DNA of 51,955 nucleotides, taken from Carboxylicivirga sp. M1479 (GTDB lineage Bacteria; Bacteroidota; Bacteroidia; Bacteroidales; Marinilabiliaceae). The DNA is taken from contig NZ_VKDE01000033.1 in assembly GCF_007097485.1 (NCBI RefSeq), forward strand, positions 1 to 51,955, written 5' to 3'. The notes beneath the pieces are model-generated. The model worked only from the letters and a program-made list of their open reading frames with translations. It was not told the DNA's origin and searched no databases. How positions within the stretch are numbered: position 1 is the first letter of the stretch; the number at the start of each line of letters is the position of its first letter. Shown piece after piece: positions 18,182-26,928 of this stretch. A program made the position numbers and the translations under genes.

Positions 18182-21097
18182 GTGGAGTTAAACAAGCATC
18201 CATTAAAAGAGCTTACACAAAAGATCAAAGGTCGGGTAAGCATTGATGAAACATCAAAAATAATATACAGTACAGATGCTTCAGCCTATTTTGAAAAACC
18301 TTACGGCGTGGTTACTCCCAAGGACAATTTAGACATACAGGAAATTATTCTATTTGCACAAAAACATAAGCTACCAATAATCCCACGAGCTGCAGGCACA
18401 TCACTGGCAGGACAAGTAGTTGGTTCTGGCTTAATTGTTGACATTGGCAAATACCTGAATAAGATACTAGAAGTTAATATTGGGGAAAAATGGGTGCGCG
18501 TTCAACCAGGTGTAGTACTCGACGAACTAAATAAACACCTGGAACCTTTGGGTTTATTCTTTGGCCCAGAAACGTCAACTGCCAATAGATGCATGATTGG
18601 CGGCATGGTGGGCAACAACTCATGCGGTGCGCATTCTTTAATTTATGGAAGTACTCGTGACCACACACTTGAATTAAAAGGCTATTTAAGTAATGGTGAT
18701 GAAGTAGCACTTAATGCTCTCAATAAATGGGAGTTTGAACAAAAGTGCCATCTCGACAATTTTGAGGGACACATTTATTCAACTATCAGATCAATCATAA
18801 GTAATAAAGAAAATCGACGTGAAATAAGAAATGAATTTCCTCATCCCGATATCCATCGAAGAAATACGGGCTATGCTTTGGATTACTTAATCAACAGCTA
18901 TCCGTTTATTAAAGAAGATGACTCCTTTAACATGTGTAAGCTACTAGCAGGTTCAGAAGGCACTCTAATGTTTACAACTGAAATTAAACTTAAGCTTATA
19001 GATCTTCCTCCTAAAAATAAAGGCCTAGTTTGTGTTCATCTCAATTCACTTGAAGAAGCATTGCATGCCAACCTAACCGCACTTGTATACAAACCGGGTG
19101 CCGTTGAATTAATGGATAAAGCCATTATGGACTTGACAAAAAAGAATGTACTTCAGAACAAGAATCGATTTTTTGTTGAAGGAGATCCTGAAGCACTATT
19201 ACTTGTTGAGTTCGTACGAGAAACAAAAGAGGAAATTATTGACCTGGCCGAACAATTGACACAAGCGCTAAAGCGTCAAAATTTTGGATATGCTTACCCA
19301 GTGCTTTTTGGCGATGACATTAATAAAGTCTGGAATCTACGAAAAGCTGGACTTGGAGTTTTAGCCAACATGCCAGGCGATGATTTGCCAACTCCAGTAA
19401 TAGAAGACACAGCCGTTCGTCCTGAGGATTTACCAGCTTTTATTGCCGACATCAAAACCATGCTCAAAAGGCACCAAAAGGAATGTGTGTATTATGCTCA
19501 CATTGGCACTGGCGAATTACATCTGCGCCCAATCCTCAATATGAAAAACCCTAAAGACATTGATACCTTTTATAAGCTTGCTAAAGAAACGGCACAAATA
19601 GTAAAAAAATACAAAGGCTCGCTTAGTGGCGAACATGGGGATGGACGCTTGAGGGGAGAATTTATTCCAATTATGGTAGGCAACCATAATTACAAGTTAT
19701 TTAAAGACATTAAACTACTTTTTGATCCCAACAACATTTTTAACCCAGGTAAAATAACCGACACACCGAACATGAATACCTCTCTGAGGTACAAGAAAAC
19801 AGAACCTAACTTCTACAAAACGGTTAAATTCGATTGGGCATCAACACAAGGGTTTGTTAGAGCCGCTGAAAAATGTAATGGATCGGGCGATTGTAGGAAA
19901 AGCCACATTATAGGTGGAACGATGTGCCCAAGTTACATGGGCTCTTTAGATGAAAGCCAAACCACGCGTGCTAGAGCGAATATGCTTAGAGAGTTTTTTG
20001 CAGGTACAATTCCAAATAACAAACTTGGCTATGATGAAGTTAAAAACATCCTCGACCTATGCTTATCCTGTAAAGCATGCAAGTCCGAATGTCCGAGTAA
20101 TGTTGACATGACTAAATTAAAAGCAGAGTTTTTAAATAGCTACCATAATGAGTTCGGCATTCCTCTACGTTCTCGCATTATTGCCAACCATAGTAAAATA
20201 AACGAAGCCATAGTTCCACTTGCTTACCTATATAATATAGCTACAAAATCAAAACTTGTTAAAAATATCAATGAGAAAATCCTTGGTTTCTCATCAAAAC
20301 GAAGGTTGCCTGCATTAGCCAAGCAAACACTTGCCAAATGGCATAAACAACAAAAACCTAACACTTCTGTCGATACTGTTTATTTATTTGCTGATGAATT
20401 TACAAACTACCACGATACGAATGAAGGGATAGCAAGCATATTATTATTGGAGAAAATCGGTTATCGGGTGATTATCCCTAAACACAAGGAGAGTGGACGA
20501 ACCTATTTATCGAAAGGCCTGTTAAAAGAGGCCGCTGAAATAGCCAATCACAATGTTAGCGCCCTCTCATCTAAAATCAATAAAAAAAATGTATTGATTG
20601 GCATTGAGCCATCGGCTATTCTAACATTTAGAGATGAATACCCTGAACTTGTTTCACAAAACCTACAACCACAAGCAAAGGAACTGGCAAAACACTGCTA
20701 TACTTTTGAGGAATTTATTGACAGGGAATTCTCACAAGGAAAAATTAACAAAGACGTATTTACAAGTGAAAGTAAACACATCAAGTTTCACGCCCATTGC
20801 TACCAAAAAGCTCTTTCGAACACATCTTTAACCAAAAACATACTTGAAATACCACGCAATTATACGGCCGAAGAAATTCCTTCAGGTTGTTGCGGCATGG
20901 CTGGCTCCATTGGTTATGAAAAAGAACACTATAATTTATCGATGAAAATTGGTGAGTTAATTTTATTTCCTGAGATAAGAAAAACAAAATCAGTAATTGC
21001 AGCAAGTGGCACCTCGTGTCGTCACCAAATAAAAGATGGAACTAATGTTGCTGCTTTGCACCCTGCTACTATTTTATACAAAGCGCTCAAAAAGTAA
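18182..21097 (+). CDS. FAD-linked oxidoreductase with Fe-S and CCG domain (glycolate/D-lactate dehydrogenase-like)
   Basis: A 971-residue flavoprotein resembling a fusion of a D-2-hydroxyacid dehydrogenase (GlcD/Dld type) with an iron-sulfur electron-transfer subunit (GlpC/LutA type). It has a PCMH FAD-binding domain (about 40-190, PRAAGTSLAGQ at 68-78), an FAD-oxidase C domain (about 220-530, with HIGTGELHLRP and SGEHGDGRLRGEF), 4Fe-4S motifs near 564 (CNGSGDC) and 627-637 (CLSCKACKSEC), and a C-terminal domain with HCYQK near 872 and GCCGMAG near 903. The start is GTG; no earlier start is plausible. The exact 2-hydroxyacid substrate is unknown. It diverges from the haemoglobin gene. Confidence 0.88.
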   Translation: MELNKHPLKELTQKIKGRVSIDETSKIIYSTDASAYFEKPYGVVTPKDNLDIQEIILFAQKHKLPIIPRAAGTSLAGQVVGSGLIVDIGKYLNKILEVNIGEKWVRVQPGVVLDELNKHLEPLGLFFGPETSTANRCMIGGMVGNNSCGAHSLIYGSTRDHTLELKGYLSNGDEVALNALNKWEFEQKCHLDNFEGHIYSTIRSIISNKENRREIRNEFPHPDIHRRNTGYALDYLINSYPFIKEDDSFNMCKLLAGSEGTLMFTTEIKLKLIDLPPKNKGLVCVHLNSLEEALHANLTALVYKPGAVELMDKAIMDLTKKNVLQNKNRFFVEGDPEALLLVEFVRETKEEIIDLAEQLTQALKRQNFGYAYPVLFGDDINKVWNLRKAGLGVLANMPGDDLPTPVIEDTAVRPEDLPAFIADIKTMLKRHQKECVYYAHIGTGELHLRPILNMKNPKDIDTFYKLAKETAQIVKKYKGSLSGEHGDGRLRGEFIPIMVGNHNYKLFKDIKLLFDPNNIFNPGKITDTPNMNTSLRYKKTEPNFYKTVKFDWASTQGFVRAAEKCNGSGDCRKSHIIGGTMCPSYMGSLDESQTTRARANMLREFFAGTIPNNKLGYDEVKNILDLCLSCKACKSECPSNVDMTKLKAEFLNSYHNEFGIPLRSRIIANHSKINEAIVPLAYLYNIATKSKLVKNINEKILGFSSKRRLPALAKQTLAKWHKQQKPNTSVDTVYLFADEFTNYHDTNEGIASILLLEKIGYRVIIPKHKESGRTYLSKGLLKEAAEIANHNVSALSSKINKKNVLIGIEPSAILTFRDEYPELVSQNLQPQAKELAKHCYTFEEFIDREFSQGKINKDVFTSESKHIKFHAHCYQKALSNTSLTKNILEIPRNYTAEEIPSGCCGMAGSIGYEKEHYNLSMKIGELILFPEIRKTKSVIAASGTSCRHQIKDGTNVAALHPATILYKALKK

Positions 21098-21261
21098 TTG
21101 AATAAGTTATTCCCCTTTCTTATCTTTATTTGATTTTTAAAAAATACATCAAATAGAAAGTAGAGATTTTCACAGTTAAGCAAAGGCGTTCTTGCATCGT
21201 TTAAAACATGACAAATTACACTTGCTTACAATTTTTGACTATTTCAAGCCCTCTGATTTGG

Positions 21262-21297
21262 TGACATATGTCATGAAGTGCTAAAAAACATGTTTTT
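21262..21297. promoter_or_regulatory. Paired palindromes, candidate operator
   Basis: TGACATATGTCA and an A5-CATG-T5 palindrome have centres 23 bases apart, roughly two helical turns. The half-site spacing of the first resembles CRP/FNR-family operators, but no regulator can be named. They lie about 120-140 bases before the likely gdhA start of transcription. Confidence 0.35.
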
Positions 21298-21391
21298 GCG
21301 TTTTGTATTAGATTGACTATGTGTGCTTTATGTAAATTTGAAAAAATTTAATTTTTCCTTACAAATTATAATGCTGTTATCGAAAAATATC

Positions 21392-21399
21392 TATTTTTG
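21392..21399 (+). promoter_or_regulatory. Promoter -7 box for gdhA
   Basis: TATTTTTG is an exact TAnnTTTG match 52 bases before the gdhA ATG, in an AT-rich region. Confidence 0.55.
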
Positions 21400-21451
21400 A
21401 AACCATAATTATTACAAACAACAAGATCCAACATTTAAATACCTTTTCATT

Positions 21452-22789
21452 ATGGACACTAAGATGAAGGAATTCATGGACAGCGTTAGGGTTAAAAATC
21501 CTGGCGAAGACGAGTTTTTGCAAGCAGTACAAGAAGTAGTTGAAACAGTTTGGGATTTCTATCAGGAAAATCCTCACTATAAGAAAGCGAAGATACTAGA
21601 ACGCATGTGTGAGCCTGAAAGGGTGATCATGTTCCGTGTACCTTGGGTTGATGATAGTGGCGAGGTTCAGGTAAACCGTGGATACCGTGTTGAGTTCAAC
21701 TCAGCTATCGGACCTTATAAAGGTGGCTTACGTTTTCACCCAAGTGTAACCTTAAGTGGTCTTAAATTTTTAGGATTCGAGCAGACATTTAAAAACAGCT
21801 TAACTACTCTTCCAATGGGGGGTGGTAAAGGTGGTTCTGACTTTAACCCTAAAGGAAAGTCTGACAATGAAATCATGCGATTCTGCCAGGCATTTATGAG
21901 CGAATTATTCCGTCATATTGGCCCTAACACAGATGTACCTGCTGGTGACATTGGAGTTGGTGGTCGTGAAATTGGATACCTATTCGGACAATACAAAAAA
22001 TTACGCAACGAATTTACTGGTGTATTAACTGGTAAAGGTGCTGAGTTTGGTGGTAGCCTTATCCGTCCTGAAGCAACAGGTTTCGGTGCAATCTATTTCG
22101 TTCGCGAAATGTTAGCTACTAAAGGTGAAACAATGAAAGGTAAAACTGTATCTGTTTCAGGTTTTGGTAACGTTGCATGGGGTGCTGCTCTAAAGGCAGT
22201 TGAGTACGGTGCTAAAGTAGTTACTATCTCTGGTCCTGACGGATATGTATACGATCCAGAAGGTATCTCAGGCGAAAAAATCGATTACTTATTAGAGCTT
22301 CGTGCTTCTAACCAAGATATCGTTTCTCCTTACGTTGAGCGTTTTGGTGGCGAATTCTTCGCTGGTAAAAAGCCATGGGAACAAAAAGTAGACATCGCTA
22401 TTCCTTGTGCTATTCAGAACGAATTGAACGAAGAAGATGCTAAAATGTTAATTGCGAATGGTTGTCAAATCATTGCTGAAGCATCTAACATGGGATGTAC
22501 AGCTGAAGCAGCTTTCTTAGCAACTGAGAAAATCGGTTTTGCACCAGGTAAAGCAGTAAATGCTGGTGGTGTAGCTGTTTCTGGTTTAGAAATGACTCAA
22601 AACAGCATGCGTTTGAACTGGTCAGAAAAAGAAGTTGATGATCGTTTAGATCAGATTATGACTAGCATCCACAATGCTTGTGTTAAATATGGAACTGAGC
22701 CAAATGGTAAAGTAAATTACATCAAAGGAGCTAACGTAGGCGGTTTCGTGAAAGTGGCCGATGCGATGATTGCTCAAGGTGTTGTTTAA
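21452..22789 (+). CDS. gdhA: NADP-type glutamate dehydrogenase
   Basis: Hexameric cytosolic enzyme interconverting 2-oxoglutarate plus ammonia and glutamate. The 445-residue length and sequence match the small hexameric class: the substrate segment GPYKGGLRFHPSV (88-99), catalytic K126 in PMGGGKGGSDF, the PAGDIGVGGREIG segment and the nucleotide-binding SVSGFGNVAWG. NADP specificity is inferred from overall similarity to the E. coli enzyme. It is a single-gene unit with its own promoter and terminator. Codon use looks biased toward common codons, consistent with strong expression. Confidence 0.96.
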   Translation: MDTKMKEFMDSVRVKNPGEDEFLQAVQEVVETVWDFYQENPHYKKAKILERMCEPERVIMFRVPWVDDSGEVQVNRGYRVEFNSAIGPYKGGLRFHPSVTLSGLKFLGFEQTFKNSLTTLPMGGGKGGSDFNPKGKSDNEIMRFCQAFMSELFRHIGPNTDVPAGDIGVGGREIGYLFGQYKKLRNEFTGVLTGKGAEFGGSLIRPEATGFGAIYFVREMLATKGETMKGKTVSVSGFGNVAWGAALKAVEYGAKVVTISGPDGYVYDPEGISGEKIDYLLELRASNQDIVSPYVERFGGEFFAGKKPWEQKVDIAIPCAIQNELNEEDAKMLIANGCQIIAEASNMGCTAEAAFLATEKIGFAPGKAVNAGGVAVSGLEMTQNSMRLNWSEKEVDDRLDQIMTSIHNACVKYGTEPNGKVNYIKGANVGGFVKVADAMIAQGVV

Positions 22790-22810
22790 ATTTTTCTAGA
22801 TGCAACAAAT

Positions 22811-22843
22811 AAAGGCCGTCTCCTCCCCGAGACGGCTTTCTTG
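22811..22843 (+). terminator. gdhA terminator
   Basis: A perfect 8-bp GC-rich stem (22815-22822 with 22829-22836) with a 6-base loop is flanked by an A-run and a T-rich tail. Confidence 0.9.
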
Positions 22844-22872
22844 TAACTAATAAGAAAGAAAGTCATCTTTCA

Positions 22873-22907
22873 TTTGTGCCATAAATCAATTAACAATGGT
22901 ATTTTTG
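22873..22907 (+). promoter_or_regulatory. tatD-asparaginase promoter
   Basis: TTTG at 22873-22876 and an exact -7 box TATTTTTG at 22900-22907 are separated by 23 bases, slightly longer than usual. The likely leader is about 15-20 bases. Confidence 0.55.
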
Positions 22908-22929
22908 CGCCATAACAAATAGGATAACC

Positions 22930-23694
22930 GTGATAGATACTCACTCACACATATACCTTCCTGAATTTGATGACGATCGGGATGATGTTATTGCAAGAGC
23001 AAAAAACGATGGCATAGAGCACATCCTTCTCCCCAATGTTGATGGAGAAACAATTGACTCCATGTTATTATTGGAAAAACAACACAAGAATTTCTGTATT
23101 CCAATGATGGGTGTGCATCCGACTTCAATCAAAGCCGATTACCAAAAAGCTTTAGATTTAGTTAAGATGCATCTTGACAAAAGACCTTACATTGCGGTCG
23201 GTGAAATAGGTATTGATTTATATTGGGATAAAACATATTACCAAGAACAAATGCTAGCTTTTGAGCAACAAATCATTTGGGCCAAGGAACTAAATATCCC
23301 TATTGTCATTCATTGCAGGGATGCTTTTAACGAGGTCTTTGAAGTGGTTGAAAAGCAACTTGACGATAAGCTTAAAGGTGTCTTTCACAGTTTTACTGGT
23401 AGCCAAAAGGATGCTGATCGTATTTTAAGATATAAAAACTTTATGCTTGGAATCAATGGTGTTGCAACATTCAAAAACACACATTTGCGTGAGGTCATTA
23501 AAGAGGTACCGCTCAATAAAATGGTATTAGAAACGGACGCTCCCTATTTGGCACCAGTACCACACAGAGGTAAAAGAAATGAACCAGCATACATTACCAA
23601 GGTGGCGGCAACAATTGCAATGGCAAAAGAACGAGATATTAAAGATGTTAAACAGCAAACAACAGCGAATGCAAAATCGCTTTTTGCTCTTTAA
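22930..23694 (+). CDS. tatD: TatD-family metal-dependent DNase/hydrolase
   Basis: TIM-barrel metallohydrolase of the TatD family, implicated in DNA end processing. The 254-residue protein shows the metal-binding HSH pair in IDTHSH (5-7), the GEIGID glutamate, HCRD, the FHSFTGS histidine and the ETDAPYL aspartate. The start is GTG, placed by the family opening MIDTHSH. The asparaginase gene follows after 11 bases, so the two are probably cotranscribed. Confidence 0.95.
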   Translation: MIDTHSHIYLPEFDDDRDDVIARAKNDGIEHILLPNVDGETIDSMLLLEKQHKNFCIPMMGVHPTSIKADYQKALDLVKMHLDKRPYIAVGEIGIDLYWDKTYYQEQMLAFEQQIIWAKELNIPIVIHCRDAFNEVFEVVEKQLDDKLKGVFHSFTGSQKDADRILRYKNFMLGINGVATFKNTHLREVIKEVPLNKMVLETDAPYLAPVPHRGKRNEPAYITKVAATIAMAKERDIKDVKQQTTANAKSLFAL

Positions 23695-23705
23695 AAACAA
23701 TTGAG

Positions 23706-24734
23706 ATGGAAGAAAGAAAAATACTAATTATATACACTGGCGGTACCATCGGTATGGTAATCGATCCCGAAACAAACTCCTTAGTACCATTCGATTTTGA
23801 GAGTATCTCTAAACAAGTACCTGAGCTGCGCCGCTTCGACTTTCAGGTAAAAAGTATTTCTTTCGAACCATTAATCGATTCATCGGACATGCATCCTGAT
23901 ATATGGGTTAAATTAGTTGAAATAATTGAGGAAAATTATTCAAACTACGACGGCTTTGTCATTCTACACGGGACAGACACTATGGCTTACACAGCCAGTG
24001 CTCTAAGTTTCATGTTGCAAAACCTCAGAAAACCTGTTGTATTAACAGGTAGTCAATTACCGTTAGGAACAATCCGTACTGATGGTAAGGAAAACTTGAT
24101 TACTGCATTGGAAATTGCTGCGGCTCAAAAAAATCGCCAGGCATTAGTTCCAGAGGTATGTATCTATTTTAAGGACAAGCTTTTTAGAGGCAATCGCACA
24201 ACAAAATATAATGCGGAGCATTTCCACGCATTTCGGGCAGATAATTACCCTCCTTTGGCAGATGCAGGTATTCATTTAAAATACAACTATCCCTACATTA
24301 GGTACACCACATTAAATGGCACATTTCGTGTTTCAAAAAAAATGGATACTAATGTAGCTCTATTACGCATATTCCCAGGTATCAATAAAGATGTAGTGGA
24401 GGCCGTACTGAACGCACCCAACATCAAAGCTGTTGTGCTGGAAACTTATGGATCGGGCAATGCTCCTACAAAACAATGGTTTTTAGATGCTATCAAAAGT
24501 GCTGTTGATCGAGGATTAATCATTCTCAATGTAACGCAATGCCTGGCTGGTAGCGTGGAGATGTGGCGCTATGAAACAGGAGTTCACCTACTCGACATTG
24601 GTGTCATTGGAGGATACGACATGACCACCGAAGCGGCTGTAACAAAGATGATGTTCCTGCTAGCCAATTGTTCATCGGTTGATGAAGTGAAAATAAAATT
24701 GAATAAATCGCTTCAAGGAGAGATGCATATTTAG
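23706..24734 (+). CDS. ansA: Type I L-asparaginase
   Basis: Cytosolic enzyme hydrolysing asparagine to aspartate and ammonia. The 342-residue protein has no signal peptide and contains both catalytic threonine motifs: YTGGTIG with T14, and HGTDTMAYTAS with T90 and D91, at positions nearly identical to E. coli AnsA. The later segment around RGNRTTKYNAEHFHAF is also family-typical. It sits 11 bases after tatD. With gdhA and the distant aspartase gene, it gives the window three ammonia/amino acid interconversion enzymes, though they are not in one operon. Confidence 0.94.
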   Translation: MEERKILIIYTGGTIGMVIDPETNSLVPFDFESISKQVPELRRFDFQVKSISFEPLIDSSDMHPDIWVKLVEIIEENYSNYDGFVILHGTDTMAYTASALSFMLQNLRKPVVLTGSQLPLGTIRTDGKENLITALEIAAAQKNRQALVPEVCIYFKDKLFRGNRTTKYNAEHFHAFRADNYPPLADAGIHLKYNYPYIRYTTLNGTFRVSKKMDTNVALLRIFPGINKDVVEAVLNAPNIKAVVLETYGSGNAPTKQWFLDAIKSAVDRGLIILNVTQCLAGSVEMWRYETGVHLLDIGVIGGYDMTTEAAVTKMMFLLANCSSVDEVKIKLNKSLQGEMHI

Positions 24735-25040
24735 GTAGTAAATCATAGCCCTATACAGTGTATCATTCGCTTTAAAAACGATTATAATATTACAATCATA
24801 TTATTGCATCGAACACATTTCAATGCAAGCCTCAATAACAAGTTTAAGCCTTTATGGATGCTATAACGAAAATTAACAGTTCAAACTTTGTAATTGACTT
24901 TTTTTTTGTAATTTGCAACCCTGAAAAATTAAAGGGTTTGGACCTTTTTAAACATTAAATAAACAGGTTTAGAAAGGAAAGAACATTAAACTATTTTGAG
25001 TATTAACAATACTAATACAAATCAAAATTTTTAGCAGACT
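24735..25040 (+). other. Leader and promoter region of the exbB operon
   Basis: No gene is seen in these 306 bases. TTTG at 24887-24890 and TAATTTG at 24909-24915 form a promoter-like pair, one base short of the -7 consensus. A weak hairpin AAAGG/CCTTT lies at about 24931-24946 and a 6-bp stem AGTATT/AATACT at 24999-25013, both in the inferred leader. Confidence 0.5.
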
Positions 25041-25853
25041 ATGAAAAAGCTATTTGCGTTTTTAGCAGTAATTGGAATGCTGAGCACCGGTGCCAATGCC
25101 GTTTATGCTCAGGAAGAAGAAAATGTAGCGGGCGAAGCTACTGAACAGGTGGCTGAAGAAACAGCACCGAGTGAAGAACCAGCAGCAGTTGTTGAGGAAC
25201 CAGCAGCAGAAGCTCCAAAAGGTATTCACAAACAAATTAAAGCGAAATTTATCGAAGGTGGAGCCATCTTTATGAGTTTCGTATTGTTATGTCTAATCTT
25301 CGGTTTAGCATTAGCAATTGAAAGAATCATTTATTTGAACCTTGCTTCTACAAACACTAAGAAGTTGCTTCAAAACATCGAGAATGCATTGAATGACGGT
25401 GGAATTGAGGCTGCTAAAGAAGTTTGTCGTAACACAAGAGGTCCTGTAGCATCTATTTTCTACCAGGGTCTTGATCGTTTTGATGAAGGTGTTGAAGTAG
25501 TTGAGAAATCAGTTATTTCTTACGGTTCAGTTCAAATGGGTCTTTTAGAAAAAGGATTAACTTGGATTTCATTGTTTATCTCACTTGCTCCTATGCTTGG
25601 TTTCATGGGTACTGTAATTGGTATGATTGAAGCATTTGACAACATTCAGGCAATGGGTACTATTTCTGCAACAGCTGTAGCAGGTGGTATTAAAGTGGCG
25701 TTAATTACCACTGTATCTGGTTTGATCGTAGCTATCATCCTACAAGTATTTTACAACTACATCGTTTCTAAAATTGACGGTATTGTAAATACAATGGAAG
25801 ATGCTTCTATCTCTCTACTAGATATCTTGGTAAAATATAACATGAAAAAATAA
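25041..25853 (+). CDS. exbB: MotA/TolQ/ExbB proton channel family protein
   Basis: Inner-membrane proton channel subunit that energises TonB- or Tol-type systems together with ExbD. The 270-residue protein has an N-terminal signal-like segment (1-24, ending at VYAQ), an acidic Ala/Pro/Glu-rich stretch (25-58), and three membrane segments at about 74-96, 176-200 and 215-240. The MotA/TolQ/ExbB signature is visible in LAPMLGFMGTVIGMIEAF and the A-G-rich third segment. It heads a four-gene unit with an unknown membrane protein and two exbD genes. TolQ is the alternative name; outer-membrane TonB transport is the more likely role in this phylum. Confidence 0.92.
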   Translation: MKKLFAFLAVIGMLSTGANAVYAQEEENVAGEATEQVAEETAPSEEPAAVVEEPAAEAPKGIHKQIKAKFIEGGAIFMSFVLLCLIFGLALAIERIIYLNLASTNTKKLLQNIENALNDGGIEAAKEVCRNTRGPVASIFYQGLDRFDEGVEVVEKSVISYGSVQMGLLEKGLTWISLFISLAPMLGFMGTVIGMIEAFDNIQAMGTISATAVAGGIKVALITTVSGLIVAIILQVFYNYIVSKIDGIVNTMEDASISLLDILVKYNMKK

Positions 25854-25861
25854 TTGTCATT

Positions 25862-26308
25862 ATGACGAAGCTTTCAAAGATTTTAAGTATTGTATTATAC
25901 CTGTTGTTAGCAATAACACTTGTGTTCGCTGGGATGTTCTTCTTTGGTGGTGAAGTAGTAGGTGAGACTTACTACACGCCATTGTACACAGAGTCATTCT
26001 TGAACTGGGCTAAGTTATTGATCTATATCACGGCAGGTGTATCAGTATTATTTGAAGTGTTTCACCTTGTTGCTAATCCAAAGAACGCTATGCGCTCTTT
26101 GATTTCGATGGCTATTTTAGGTGTTATTGTGTTGGTAGCTTATAGCTTGTCTGATGCAACGCCACTTCAATTAATAGGATATAATGGTCCTGATAACGTT
26201 CCAAGCATGTTAACCTTAGCGGGTACTATGTTGTACGGAACTTACCTTTTGTTCGGAATAGTTGTTTCAGCTATTCTTTACACGGAATTATCGCGTCTGT
26301 TTAAATAA
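25862..26308 (+). CDS. Unknown membrane protein in the exb operon
   Basis: No family recognised. The 148-residue protein has four predicted membrane segments (about 8-28, 50-70, 78-97 and 120-143) with short polar loops and no obvious catalytic motif. It lies 8 bases after exbB and 44 bases before the first exbD, so it is very likely coexpressed with them. A structural or accessory role in the proton-channel complex is inferred from position only. Confidence 0.8.
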   Translation: MTKLSKILSIVLYLLLAITLVFAGMFFFGGEVVGETYYTPLYTESFLNWAKLLIYITAGVSVLFEVFHLVANPKNAMRSLISMAILGVIVLVAYSLSDATPLQLIGYNGPDNVPSMLTLAGTMLYGTYLLFGIVVSAILYTELSRLFK

Positions 26309-26352
26309 TGGCCCGGCTCCTACTTAGTTGGGAGCCTTAAATTTAATTATCT

Positions 26353-26925
26353 ATGGGTAAAAGAGAAGTACAAGAAGTTAATGCAGGGTCAATGGCAGAT
26401 ATTGCTTTCTTGTTACTTATCTTCTTCTTGGTAACCACTACCATGGATACTGATACTGGTTTAGCAACTCTTCTTCCGCCTCCGGTAGAGGAAGAACCAG
26501 AAGACACACCTCCTGTAAAGGAGCGTAATGTCTTTACGGTGCTAATCAACAGTAATAATCAGTTACTGGTAGAGGGAAAACCAATGGAGATAAGGGACTT
26601 AACAGAAGCAGTTAAAGAATTCATTGTCAATCCAATGGATGACGAGAATTTACCTGAAAAAAATGTGAAAGAAGTTGAATTCTTCGGCACAGTTGAAATA
26701 GGTAAAGGTATTATTTCGTTGCAAAATGACCGTGATACAGAATATCAAACTTATTTGATGGTTCAGAATGAACTTTCAAGAGCAATCAATGAGTTAAGAG
26801 ATGATGCGTCCAAAAGAAAATTTGGTAAAGAATACGGGGAATTAGAAAAAGAAGAGCAGAAAGCTATTCGCACACTATATCCACGTAAAATATCAGAGGC
26901 AGAACCTAAAAACATAGGAAAATAG
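26353..26925 (+). CDS. exbD: ExbD/TolR-family biopolymer transport protein (first copy)
   Basis: Single-pass inner-membrane protein that works with ExbB in proton-driven energy transfer. The 190-residue protein has a short cytoplasmic N-terminus, the functionally essential aspartate D16 at the start of the membrane helix (MADIAFLLLIFFLVTTTM) and a periplasmic domain. It is longer than a typical 130-150-residue ExbD: a Pro/Glu-rich segment follows the helix and about 60 extra charged residues lie within and after the periplasmic domain. It starts with ATG and is 3 bases from the second copy. Confidence 0.93.
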   Translation: MGKREVQEVNAGSMADIAFLLLIFFLVTTTMDTDTGLATLLPPPVEEEPEDTPPVKERNVFTVLINSNNQLLVEGKPMEIRDLTEAVKEFIVNPMDDENLPEKNVKEVEFFGTVEIGKGIISLQNDRDTEYQTYLMVQNELSRAINELRDDASKRKFGKEYGELEKEEQKAIRTLYPRKISEAEPKNIGK

Positions 26926-26928
26926 ATT

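Larger units (their letters stand above)
21098..21451 (+). other. Intergenic region before gdhA with two palindromes and a promoter box
   Basis: This 354-base stretch has no gene. It holds a perfect 12-bp palindrome TGACATATGTCA (21262-21273), a 14-bp palindrome with an ACATGT core (21284-21297), and an exact -7 box at 21392. No clear terminator for the preceding gene is seen. Confidence 0.6.
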
